The translations under genes were made by a program, and so were the position numbers. Under the pieces are notes generated by a model. It had not been told where the DNA came from. It worked only from the letters and a program-made list of their open reading frames with translations, and searched no databases. Below are positions 18,189 through 26,303 of a DNA stretch of 64,000 nucleotides, piece after piece (the stretch's first letter is position 1; every line of letters begins with the position of its first letter). Source of the stretch: Serratia ureilytica (GTDB lineage: Bacteria; Pseudomonadota; Gammaproteobacteria; Enterobacterales; Enterobacteriaceae); contig NZ_JABXOF010000007.1 of the NCBI RefSeq assembly GCF_013375155.1, positions 62,001 to 126,000 on the forward strand, read 5' to 3'.

Positions 18189-18940
18189 ACGGCCTGCTGA
18201 ACGGCAAGCGCATCGTGGTCACCGGCGCGGCGCGCGGTCTGGGCTACAGCTTCGCCGCCGCCATTGCCGCTGCCGGCGCGCAGGTGGTGATGTGCGACAT
18301 TTTGGCGGATGAGCTGGCGGCGAGCGGCGCCGCGCTGCGCGAGCAGGGCGCTCAGGTAGAAACGCAAATCATCGATCTGGCCTCACCGGATTCGATCCGT
18401 TCGGCGTTCGAGAAGATCGCCACAGGCGGCGGGATCGACGGGCTGGTGAACAACGCGGCGCTGGCGACCGGCGTCGGCGGTAAAACCATGATGGAATACG
18501 ACATCGATCTGTGGGATCGGGTAATGCAGATCAACGTGCGCGGTACCTGGTTGGTGAGCCAGGCGGCAGTGCCGCTGCTGGCGCGCAACCCGCACGCCAA
18601 GATCGTCAACGTGGCGTCGGACACCGCGCTGTGGGGCGCGCCGCGCCTGATGGCCTATGTCGCCAGCAAAGGCGCGGTGATCGCGATGACGAGATCGATG
18701 GCGCGCGAGCTGGGCCCGCAGGGCATCTGCGTCAACGCTATTGCGCCGGGCCTGACGCGGGTGGAAGCCACCGAGTATGTGCCCGCCGAGCGCCATCAGC
18801 TGTATGAGCAGGGGCGCGCGCTGGCCGGGGCGCAGCATCCGGACGATGTGAACGGCACGGTGCTTTATCTGCTGTCGCCGTTGGCGGATTTCGTCACCGG
18901 CCAACTGCTGCCGGTCAACGGCGGCTTCGTATTCAACTGA
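18185..18940 (+). CDS. Short-chain dehydrogenase/reductase (candidate diol dehydrogenase)
   Basis: A 251-residue NAD(P)-dependent SDR. The cofactor loop TGAARGLG, NNAA motif, the catalytic Ser region (NVASD) and YVASK are all present, so it should be active. The start is GTG at 18185 in a 4-base overlap with the oxygenase gene, indicating translational coupling. By analogy with aromatic dioxygenase operons it may re-aromatise a cis-diol product, though alcohol or ketone chemistry is equally possible. Confidence 0.85.
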   Translation: MNGLLNGKRIVVTGAARGLGYSFAAAIAAAGAQVVMCDILADELAASGAALREQGAQVETQIIDLASPDSIRSAFEKIATGGGIDGLVNNAALATGVGGKTMMEYDIDLWDRVMQINVRGTWLVSQAAVPLLARNPHAKIVNVASDTALWGAPRLMAYVASKGAVIAMTRSMARELGPQGICVNAIAPGLTRVEATEYVPAERHQLYEQGRALAGAQHPDDVNGTVLYLLSPLADFVTGQLLPVNGGFVFN

Positions 18941-18977
18941 CGGCCCGCAGGGCAGGCGCACAGCGCAGGAGCGAGAG

Positions 18978-19772
18978 ATGGCGGACGAGCAAGCATGTAA
19001 GTATCTGATCCCGGGACTGGATCGCGGATTGCAGTTGCTGCTGGCGTTTGGCGAGCAGCATAAGGAAATGACCTTTGCCGAGTTGCATCGCCTGGTTGAT
19101 ATGCCGAAGGCCACCGCCTACCGCGTGGTGCAGACGCTCGAGCACCTGGGCTTTCTGGAGCGCAATCCGCGCACCAATACCTTCGCGCTGGGCATCAAGG
19201 TGCTGCGTCTCGGCTTCGAATACATCGCGTCGCTGGACGTCGCGCAGGCCGGCCAGCCGGTGATCGAACAGCTGCGCGATCGCAGCCAGTGCAGCAGCCA
19301 TCTGGCGATCCGCGACGGGCGCGACGTGATCTATATCGCCCGCGTCAGCGCCGCCGGTTCTCAGATCAATCAGGTCAGCGTCGGCACCCGTTTGCCGGTG
19401 CACCAAACCTCGCTTGGCCGCATGTTGTTGACCAGCGCCACCCGCAGCGAGTTCGAACAACTCTATCCGGACGAGCAGCTGCCGGGCAACGCGCCGGGCA
19501 CCCCGGCGGATCGCGAAACGCTGTGGCAGATGGTGCAGCAAGACAAGGCGCGCGGCTATGTGATCGGCGAATCATTCTTCCGCCACGGCATCTCCTCGAT
19601 CGTCTACCCGATCTTCAACCGTGAGCAGCGGGTCGAGGCGGTGGTCAGCATCATGGTGCCGTCCGATGAGATCCCGAAAGCGGATCGCGAGCGGCTGCGC
19701 ATGGAAGTGCGCGATGCGGCGGAGAAAATTTCCGGCTTCCTCGGCGCGCCGCCGCAGGCCAACGTCGGCTAA
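18978..19772 (+). CDS. IclR-family transcriptional regulator of the catabolic island
   Basis: A 264-residue regulator with an N-terminal winged helix (about 10-70; the recognition helix region reads DMPKATAYRVVQTLEHLG) and a C-terminal effector-binding GAF-like IclR domain. It has an AGGAG site 38 bases after the SDR gene and sits inside the operon it probably controls. The 16-base palindrome at 16458 and an imperfect dyad just downstream (19834-19849) are candidate operators. Confidence 0.88.
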   Translation: MADEQACKYLIPGLDRGLQLLLAFGEQHKEMTFAELHRLVDMPKATAYRVVQTLEHLGFLERNPRTNTFALGIKVLRLGFEYIASLDVAQAGQPVIEQLRDRSQCSSHLAIRDGRDVIYIARVSAAGSQINQVSVGTRLPVHQTSLGRMLLTSATRSEFEQLYPDEQLPGNAPGTPADRETLWQMVQQDKARGYVIGESFFRHGISSIVYPIFNREQRVEAVVSIMVPSDEIPKADRERLRMEVRDAAEKISGFLGAPPQANVG

Positions 19773-19833
19773 CCGACAGGACCGACTCTTTCACTCAGGC
19801 AGGGATAAGGCCCACAGCAAACAGGGGCCGGGG

Positions 19834-19849
19834 TTCAGTCATGCCTGAA
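19834..19849 (+). promoter_or_regulatory. Possible second regulatory dyad upstream of the VOC dioxygenase gene
   Basis: The 109-base gap after the IclR gene contains TTCAG-N6-CTGAA, flanked by GG on the left and by AACC on the right. It partly resembles the TTTCAT/ATGAAA palindrome at 16458 in its TTCA/TGAA core. It may mark an internal operator; the evidence is weak. Confidence 0.3.
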
Positions 19850-19881
19850 AACCGTATACAGCGAGAACGTGAGGCTGAGCA

Positions 19882-20823
19882 ATGAGCGTAATCGGAATCG
19901 AAAAACTGGAGTTTGGCGTCGAAGATCTGCCAACCTGCGAAAAATTCATGCATGACTTTGGCCTGCAGCCCGCCACGCAACATTGGGGCGAACCGCAGCG
20001 CGAATTCACTACCCTGAGCGGGGCGCGGGTCGTTCTGCACCCGTTGCAAAGCGCGGCGCTGCCTGCGGCGTTTGAAGGCGGTTCCACCCTGCGACGCATG
20101 ACCTGGGGCGTGGCATCGCCCGCGGATCTGGCGCGTCTGCAGCCGCGTTTGGCGTTGATGCCCGGCTTTCGTCAGGTGGGGGAAGAGCTGGAATGCCGCG
20201 ATCCCAACGGCATGACGCTGCGCTTCGTCGTCAGCCGCCAGCAGGCGGTCGAGGTGCCGGTCACGCCGATCAACCAGTGGGGCGACGTGCGCCGCATCGA
20301 TCAACCCAGCCCGGTCTATTCGCAGGCGCAGCCGATCAATATCGGCCACGTGGTGTTCTTCGTTGACGATCTGGCGGCGACCGAGCGTTTCTACCGCGAG
20401 CTGTTGGATTTCCAGGTTTCCGATCGCTATATCGATCGCGCCGTCTTCCTGCGCACCCAGGCGCGCGGCGGCCACCATAATCTGTTCCTGCTGAAGCTGC
20501 CTAACCGCCCACGCGGCCTGAACCATGTGGCGTTCACCGTGCGCGATATCCATGAAGTGATCGGCGGCGGCATCGCCATGAACAAAGAGCAGTGGAGCAC
20601 CTTCATCGGCCCTGGCCGCCACCCGATTTCCTCGGCGTATTTCTGGTACGTCAACAGCCCGACCGGCGGCGCGTTCGAGTACTACACCAACGACGATTAT
20701 CTGACGGAAAACTGGCAGCCGCGCGAGCTGGAACATTCGCTGGTCTCCTTCACCGAATGGGCGGTAGAAGGCGGCATCGATCACGATACTCGCCGCCAGC
20801 ATAAAAAGGCGGAGGCGTTATGA
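19882..20823 (+). CDS. VOC-family extradiol-type ring-cleavage dioxygenase
   Basis: A 313-residue two-module protein of the vicinal-oxygen-chelate fold, the size and layout of type I extradiol dioxygenases such as BphC or catechol 2,3-dioxygenase. The C-terminal module keeps the Fe(II) triad: His156 (INIGHVVFF), His215 (LNHVAFTV) and Glu266 (GGAFEYY). The N-terminal module lacks the metal residues, as usual. It is expected to cleave a catechol-like intermediate next to its hydroxyls. The ATGA overlap with the following reductase gene couples the two. Confidence 0.85.
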   Translation: MSVIGIEKLEFGVEDLPTCEKFMHDFGLQPATQHWGEPQREFTTLSGARVVLHPLQSAALPAAFEGGSTLRRMTWGVASPADLARLQPRLALMPGFRQVGEELECRDPNGMTLRFVVSRQQAVEVPVTPINQWGDVRRIDQPSPVYSQAQPINIGHVVFFVDDLAATERFYRELLDFQVSDRYIDRAVFLRTQARGGHHNLFLLKLPNRPRGLNHVAFTVRDIHEVIGGGIAMNKEQWSTFIGPGRHPISSAYFWYVNSPTGGAFEYYTNDDYLTENWQPRELEHSLVSFTEWAVEGGIDHDTRRQHKKAEAL

Positions 20824-22031
20824 ACCGGCCGGAACAGGCGGGTATTGTCATCGTCGGCGGCGGCCAGGCCGGCGGTTGGGCGGCCAAGACGCTGCGTGAC
20901 CGGGGATACAGCGGCCGGCTGACGGTGATAAGCGACGAACCCTACGATTTTTACGAGCGGCCGCCGCTGTCGAAAGCGGCGCTGCTGGATGCCGTGGCTC
21001 CCCTCAGTCGGCTGTTCAGCGAACAGGCGGTGGCGGAGCTGAACATCGACTGGCGTCGCCCGCTGCGCGCCGAGTCTATCGATGCCGAACAGCAAATCGT
21101 CACGCTCAGCGACGGGCAACGGCTGCAGTTCGAGCAATTGCTGATCGCCACCGGCGGGCGGCCGCGTTTGCCGGGCGCCGCTTGGGCGCAGCACCCGCGC
21201 GTGATGACGCTGCGTTCCTGGGATGATGCGGCCCGGTTGCGGCAGGGCCTGCAGAGTTGCCGTCGTCTGGCGATCGTCGGCGGCGGTTGGATCGGGCTGG
21301 AGATCGCCGCTTCTGCGCGCCGTCTCGGCGTTGAGGTGACGGTGTTTGAGCGCCAGCCTGCGCTGTGCATGCGCAGCGTCGGCGCCGATGTCTCACAGGC
21401 GTTGCTCGAACTGCATCGCCGGCAGGGCGTGACGGTGTTGTGCGGCTGCGGTGAGATCTCGCTGGAAGATCGCGACGGCGCCGCCTGGATCGGCAGCGAA
21501 GTCAGCGATCCGCAGGCCTTCGACCTGGTGGTGGTGGGGATCGGCGTCGAGCTGAATCTCGAACTGGCGCGCAGCGCCGGGCTGGCTATCGAGTCCGGCA
21601 TTGTGGTCGACGGCCAGGGGCGCACCAGCCATCCGGCGATCTTCGCCGCCGGCGATGTGGCGCGCCACCCGACGCTCGGCCTGTGCCTGCAGTCCTGGGC
21701 CTACGCGCAAAATCAGGCCATCAGCACCGCCTGCGCAATGCTCGACGCCTTCGCCGCTCCGTATGACGACGTGGCCTGGCTTTGGTCGGATCAATACGAC
21801 GTCAATATCCAGATCCTCGGCGTGCCGAGCGGCGGCGTGCACCATGTGGTGCGCCGCACGCCGCAGTCGCAGGTGTTCTTCACGCTGAACGCCGATCGGC
21901 AGCTGGTGCAGATGGTGGCGTTCAACGACGCGCGCACCATCAAGCTCGGCAAGCGTTGGCTGGCGAGCGGCCGGGTGCTGGATCCGCAGCAGCTGGCGGA
22001 TGCGGAGTTTTCTTTGATGGCGTTGAAATAA
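20820..22031 (+). CDS. FAD/NAD(P)H-dependent ferredoxin reductase of the oxygenase system
   Basis: A 403-residue pyridine-nucleotide-disulphide-type flavoprotein of the class that reduces oxygenase ferredoxins (BphA4, CamA). It shows the N-terminal FAD motif GGGQAGG (13-19), DEPYDFYERPPLSK, the central NAD motif GGGWIG and the FAD-ribityl motif AAGDVA. It would pass electrons from NAD(P)H to the Rieske ferredoxin at 16496. It overlaps the VOC gene by 4 bases. Confidence 0.9.
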   Translation: MNRPEQAGIVIVGGGQAGGWAAKTLRDRGYSGRLTVISDEPYDFYERPPLSKAALLDAVAPLSRLFSEQAVAELNIDWRRPLRAESIDAEQQIVTLSDGQRLQFEQLLIATGGRPRLPGAAWAQHPRVMTLRSWDDAARLRQGLQSCRRLAIVGGGWIGLEIAASARRLGVEVTVFERQPALCMRSVGADVSQALLELHRRQGVTVLCGCGEISLEDRDGAAWIGSEVSDPQAFDLVVVGIGVELNLELARSAGLAIESGIVVDGQGRTSHPAIFAAGDVARHPTLGLCLQSWAYAQNQAISTACAMLDAFAAPYDDVAWLWSDQYDVNIQILGVPSGGVHHVVRRTPQSQVFFTLNADRQLVQMVAFNDARTIKLGKRWLASGRVLDPQQLADAEFSLMALK

Positions 22032-22054
22032 CGCCCGAACCTCGGGAGCGTTTT

Positions 22055-23311
22055 ATGACTACGCAAGACATTGACGCCCGCGCTGGACGGGCGGGGGAAA
22101 ACGTTGCCGAAAATCCGCAGCAGCGGGTGCGCTGGTCGGTGCCGATCGCGCTGTTCGCCTGCGTGCTGCTGGCGTTTTTCGACAAAATCAGCATCGCGGC
22201 GCTGTTTTCCGAGGCCGAGTTTCAGCAGGCGCTGGGCATCGGTTTTGACCCGGCGCGGCTGGGGTTGCTGATGAGCGCGTTTCTGTTCTCCTACGGCATC
22301 TCCTCGATGCTGCTCAGCGGCATCGGCGATCGGCTTAATCCGGTCAAAGTATTGATTGGCATGATGGTGGTATGGGGCGTGCTGATGGTGTTGATGGGGC
22401 TGGTGCGCTCCTATCACGCCATGATGACGCTGCGCATTCTGCTCGGCATCGCCGAAGGGCCGCTGCTGCCGATGGCCTACGCCATTATTCGTCAGGCCTT
22501 CCCGCCGCAGCTGCAGGCGCGCGCCACCATGCTGTGGCTGCTCGGCACGCCGCTCGGGGCCGCGCTCGGCTTCCCGGTCACCCTGTACATCCTCAATACC
22601 TTCGACTGGCAGGCCACCTTCTTCTTTATGGCGTTTCTGACGCTGCCGGTGATGTTGCTGGTGCTGTTCGGCATGCGCCACCTGAACGTCGCGCGTCCGG
22701 CGGCGGCGGCCAAGCCGGCGGTGTCCGAACGCCAACAGCATCGCCGCGAGCTGTTGCGCAGCCCGCATTTCTGGATGATTTGCCTGTTCAATATCGCCTT
22801 CCTGACCTACCTGTGGGGCATGAACGGCTGGTTGCCGAGCTATCTGATCAAGGGCAAAGGCATTCATCTGGAACATGCCGGTTACCTCTCTTCGCTGCCG
22901 TTCATCGCCATGCTGCTCGGTGAAGTGCTGGGCGCCTGGCTGTCGGACAAGTTGGATCGGCGCGCGCTGGCCTGCTTCCTGTCGCTGTGCGGCGCCGGCC
23001 TTGGCCTGGCGGTGGTGCTGCACCTGCAGGGCACTTACAGCGTGATCGCCGCCATGGCTTTCAGCACCTTTATGTGGGGCGCCGGCGCGCCGAATATTTT
23101 CGCGCTGTTGGCGAAGGCGACCAGCAGCAAGGTCAGCGCCACCGCCGGCGGCATTTTCAATGGACTGGGCAATTTTGCCGGCGCGCTGGCGCCGGTGCTG
23201 ATGGGAGCGTTGATCGCCGCCACCGGCAATATGGATAACGGCCTGCTGTTCCTGGTGGTGATGGCGTTCGTCGGCTGCCTCATTCTGCTGCCGTTGCTGA
23301 GAAAGTACTGA
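22055..23311 (+). CDS. MFS transporter inside the catabolic operon, ACS-like
   Basis: A 418-residue permease with about 12 membrane helices. The N-terminal FFDKISIAALF segment and the GIAEGPLLPMAYAIIRQ loop place it in the same broad group as the divergent transporter at 14857. The start is ATG 22055 after a CGGGAG site; an upstream open extension overlaps the reductase gene and is discounted. Having two related transporters suggests uptake of substrate plus a second compound, or exchange of an intermediate. Confidence 0.82.
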   Translation: MTTQDIDARAGRAGENVAENPQQRVRWSVPIALFACVLLAFFDKISIAALFSEAEFQQALGIGFDPARLGLLMSAFLFSYGISSMLLSGIGDRLNPVKVLIGMMVVWGVLMVLMGLVRSYHAMMTLRILLGIAEGPLLPMAYAIIRQAFPPQLQARATMLWLLGTPLGAALGFPVTLYILNTFDWQATFFFMAFLTLPVMLLVLFGMRHLNVARPAAAAKPAVSERQQHRRELLRSPHFWMICLFNIAFLTYLWGMNGWLPSYLIKGKGIHLEHAGYLSSLPFIAMLLGEVLGAWLSDKLDRRALACFLSLCGAGLGLAVVLHLQGTYSVIAAMAFSTFMWGAGAPNIFALLAKATSSKVSATAGGIFNGLGNFAGALAPVLMGALIAATGNMDNGLLFLVVMAFVGCLILLPLLRKY

Positions 23312-23343
23312 TTAATCAATCGTTTCAACAGAGGAGTGACAAC

Positions 23344-23868
23344 ATGTCTCAGGTTGAGAACAAAGCCGGCGTCAAGCCGCAGGATCTGTCGATGGAAAAC
23401 TGGGTGGAGTCGCGCATCGCTCGTTTCGAAGGCCGCAAATACGACTGGAACGCGCTGAAATTCCAGGCCGATTTCGACCCGAAATACCGCCGTGCGCAGA
23501 TGCGCTACATCGGCACCGGCGCCACCGGCGTGGCCAGCGACGCCAACACCATTCCGGCGGGCAATTTCACCTTCTCCACCATGGTGTTGCCGTCGAAGTG
23601 CGAGGGCCCGTTGCACCTGCACGACGACGTGGAAGAAGTGTTTTTCATGCTGAAAGGCAGCATCACGCTGATGATCCAGGATGGCGAAGAGTATTACGAA
23701 ACCAGGCTGAAAGAGCGCGATTTGATCTCGGTGCCGGCGGGCGTGTATCGCGGCCTGTTCAATCACGGCGAGGAAGAGGCGCTGATGTGCGTGATGCTCG
23801 GCACCGCCAAGCCGGAGATCCCGACTTATCCGGCGGACCACCCGCTGTCCAAAGTGAAGCGTAACTGA
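23344..23868 (+). CDS. Cupin-domain protein
   Basis: A 174-residue protein with a single C-terminal cupin. Motif 1 is seen as GPLHLHDDVEEVFFMLKG, with two His and a Glu that could bind a metal, and motif 2 as VPAGVYRGLFNHG. It has a strong AGAGGAG site and ends one base into the next gene. Single-domain cupins in aromatic operons may be dioxygenases, isomerases or sensors; the sequence does not say which. Confidence 0.75.
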   Translation: MSQVENKAGVKPQDLSMENWVESRIARFEGRKYDWNALKFQADFDPKYRRAQMRYIGTGATGVASDANTIPAGNFTFSTMVLPSKCEGPLHLHDDVEEVFFMLKGSITLMIQDGEEYYETRLKERDLISVPAGVYRGLFNHGEEEALMCVMLGTAKPEIPTYPADHPLSKVKRN

Positions 23869-24686
23869 TGAACGGCCTGGCGCAACGCCAACGGGCGCGC
23901 TGCGGGGCGTATACCCTGAGCTGGCGCGAGGCCGGGCAGGGGCGGCCGGTGGTGTTGCTGCACGGCATCAGTTCCGGATCCGCCTCGTGGATCAAGCAGT
24001 TTAACGACAGCGGCCTGACGGACGGCCATCGTCTGTTGGCGTGGGACGCGCCGGGCTACGGCGGCAGCCTGCCGTTGGCGGATCCGCAGGCTGACGCCGC
24101 CGGTTATGCGGCGGCGTTGGCGGCGCTGATTGATGAGCTGCAGCTGGCGCAGCCGCTGATCGTCGGCCATTCGCTGGGAGCGCTGATCGGCAGCGCCTAC
24201 GCCGCCGGCTATCCGGACGGGCTATGTGGGCTGGTGTTGGCGGATCCGGCGCAGGGCTATGCCGCGGCGCCGGAGGAAAAACGCCGACAGGTGTACGGCC
24301 AGCGCCAACAGATGATGGAGACGCTGGGGCCGGTGGGCTACGGCGAGCAGCGGGCGGCGGCCTTGCTGCGCGAAGGTGCGGATCCGCAGGATATCGCCTG
24401 GGTGCGTAACGGCATGCAGCAGCTCGATCCCGACGGTTTTCTGAGTGCCGCCTGGATGCTGGCCAACGATGATATTGGCCGCTATCTGGCGCGCTATCGC
24501 GGCCCGCTGGAAGTGTGGTGCGGTGAACAGGATCGCATTACGCCGCCGGAGAAGGCGGCCGAGCTGGCGCGTGAGCAAGACGCGACGCTGCGCCTGATTG
24601 CCGCCGCCGGTCACGCCAGCTACCTCGATGCGCCGGCGTGTTTCAACCGCTATCTGCGGGATTTTACGGGAGCAATCCAACGATGA
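23868..24686 (+). CDS. Alpha/beta hydrolase, candidate meta-cleavage product hydrolase
   Basis: A 272-residue alpha/beta-fold hydrolase. It has the oxyanion motif LLHGISSGS, the nucleophile elbow GHSLG (Ser102), an acid in CGEQDRITPP and the final His in AAGHASYLDAP. Size and motifs match the carbon-carbon bond hydrolases (BphD/MhpC group) that act after extradiol cleavage, which is the role suggested by the VOC dioxygenase upstream. A plain esterase cannot be excluded. Confidence 0.82.
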   Translation: MNGLAQRQRARCGAYTLSWREAGQGRPVVLLHGISSGSASWIKQFNDSGLTDGHRLLAWDAPGYGGSLPLADPQADAAGYAAALAALIDELQLAQPLIVGHSLGALIGSAYAAGYPDGLCGLVLADPAQGYAAAPEEKRRQVYGQRQQMMETLGPVGYGEQRAAALLREGADPQDIAWVRNGMQQLDPDGFLSAAWMLANDDIGRYLARYRGPLEVWCGEQDRITPPEKAAELAREQDATLRLIAAAGHASYLDAPACFNRYLRDFTGAIQR

Positions 24687-25477
24687 ATTTTCAGCTTGAG
24701 GATCGGGTGGCGGTGGTGACCGGCGGCTCATCGGGCATCGGTTTCGAAACCCTGAAACTGCTGCTGGCCGAAGGGGCGAAGGTGGCGTTCTGCGGCCGCG
24801 ATCCGGACAAACTGGCCGGCGCGGAGGCCAGCCTGCGCGCGGACTTCCCGCAGGCGGAGATCCTGGCGCTGCGCTGCGACGTGCTGGATGCGCAGCAGGT
24901 GGCGCAGTTCGCCGCTCAGGTGACGGCGCGTTTCGGCGGCGTGGATCTGCTGATCAACAACGCCGGTCAGGGCTTCGTCGCCCACTTTGACCAGACGCCG
25001 CGCGAAGCCTGGCTGCATGAGGCAGAGCTGAAGCTGTTCGGCGTGATCAACCCGGTGCAGGCGTTTTTACCGGCGCTGGAACGATCGGATATCGCGTCTA
25101 TCACCTGCGTGAACTCGCTGCTGGCGCTGCAGCCGGAAGAACACATGATCGCCACCTCGGCGGCGCGCGCCGCGCTGCTCAATATGACGTTGACGCTGTC
25201 GAAAGAGCTGGTGGGCAAAGGCATTCGGGTTAACTCGATCTTGCTGGGGATGGTGGAGTCGGGCCAATGGCGCCGCCGTTTCGACGATCGCAGCGATAAA
25301 GATCAAAGCTGGGAGCAGTGGACGGCGGCGATCGCCGAACGCCGCGGCATCCCGATGAAGCGCCTCGGCAAGCCGCAGGAACCGGCGCAGGCGCTGCTGT
25401 TCCTCGCTTCGCCGCTGGCTTCCTTTACCACCGGCGCGGCGCTGGACGTTTCCGGCGGCTTTAACCGCCATGTGTAA
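24683..25477 (+). CDS. Non-canonical short-chain dehydrogenase-like protein
   Basis: A 264-residue SDR-fold protein. The cofactor loop TGGSSGIG (13-20) and NNAG (92-95) are intact and Ser145 is in the catalytic-Ser position, but the usual Tyr-x3-Lys is replaced by Thr158 and Arg162 (TSAAR). Such a protein may bind NAD(P) without normal hydride chemistry, or use another mechanism. The start at 24683 overlaps the hydrolase stop by 4 bases. Seen directly: the missing catalytic pair. Its function is not known. Confidence 0.78.
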   Translation: MNFQLEDRVAVVTGGSSGIGFETLKLLLAEGAKVAFCGRDPDKLAGAEASLRADFPQAEILALRCDVLDAQQVAQFAAQVTARFGGVDLLINNAGQGFVAHFDQTPREAWLHEAELKLFGVINPVQAFLPALERSDIASITCVNSLLALQPEEHMIATSAARAALLNMTLTLSKELVGKGIRVNSILLGMVESGQWRRRFDDRSDKDQSWEQWTAAIAERRGIPMKRLGKPQEPAQALLFLASPLASFTTGAALDVSGGFNRHV

Positions 25478-25492
25478 CAGGGGCCGAAAAAG

Positions 25493-26287
25493 ATGAAGAA
25501 GATCATGATGATTGGCTATGGCGCGATGGCGAAGGAAGTGATCGCCCGTTTGCCTGAAGGCGTGGAGGTCGGCTGGATCCTGGCGCGCGCAGCTCATCAT
25601 GCGGCGATCGATGAGGCTTTTGCTGGGCGCGTGCAGGCACTGACCCATCCGGAGCAGTGTTCGCAGCGGCCGGATCTGGTGCTGGAGTGCGCCAGCCAGC
25701 AGGCGGTGGCGGAGTTTGGCGAAGCGGTGCTGCAGCGCGGCTGGCCGCTGGCGCTGATCTCGACCGGCGCGCTGGCGGACGCCGCATTGCAACAGCGGTT
25801 GCAGCAGGCCTGCCGCAGCCATCACGGGCAGCTGATCGTGCTGTCCGGCGCGGTGGCGGGCATGGACGGGCTGGCGTCGGCGCGCGAAGGCGGGCTGGAA
25901 AGCGTGACCTATCAGGCCAGCAAGAGCCCGGCCAGCTGGCGCGGCAGCCCGGCGGAGCAGCTGATCGATCTCGATGCGGTGCGTGAAGCGCAGGTATTTT
26001 TTGAAGGGTCGGCGCGTGAAGCGGCGCGTTTATTCCCGGCCAACGCCAACGTGGCGGCCACCATTGCGCTCAACGGCCTGGGGATGGATGCCACTCGGGT
26101 GCGCCTGCAGGTCGATCCCGCCACCCGGCGCAATACCCATTGGCTGCAGGTATGCGGCGACTTTGGCGAGTTTCACATCGAGCTGAGCGGCACCCCGCTG
26201 GCGAGCAATCCCAAAACATCAACCCTGGCGGCGCTGAGCGCGGTACAAGCCTGCCGCCGTCTGGTGGACGGCGGTTTTATTGCCTGA
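25493..26287 (+). CDS. Aspartate dehydrogenase-like oxidoreductase
   Basis: A 264-residue NAD(P)-binding protein of the L-aspartate dehydrogenase (NadX) family, with an N-terminal Rossmann motif IGYGAMA and the family stretch FPANANVAATIALNG. Classical members deaminate aspartate to oxaloacetate or iminoaspartate. No nad genes are nearby; it sits among catabolic enzymes, so a related role such as amine or imine oxidation or transamination-like recycling is possible. It is 15 bases after the SDR and is followed closely by an aldehyde dehydrogenase. Confidence 0.78.
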   Translation: MKKIMMIGYGAMAKEVIARLPEGVEVGWILARAAHHAAIDEAFAGRVQALTHPEQCSQRPDLVLECASQQAVAEFGEAVLQRGWPLALISTGALADAALQQRLQQACRSHHGQLIVLSGAVAGMDGLASAREGGLESVTYQASKSPASWRGSPAEQLIDLDAVREAQVFFEGSAREAARLFPANANVAATIALNGLGMDATRVRLQVDPATRRNTHWLQVCGDFGEFHIELSGTPLASNPKTSTLAALSAVQACRRLVDGGFIA

Positions 26288-26303
26288 ACGGCAGGAGCGG
26301 AGC

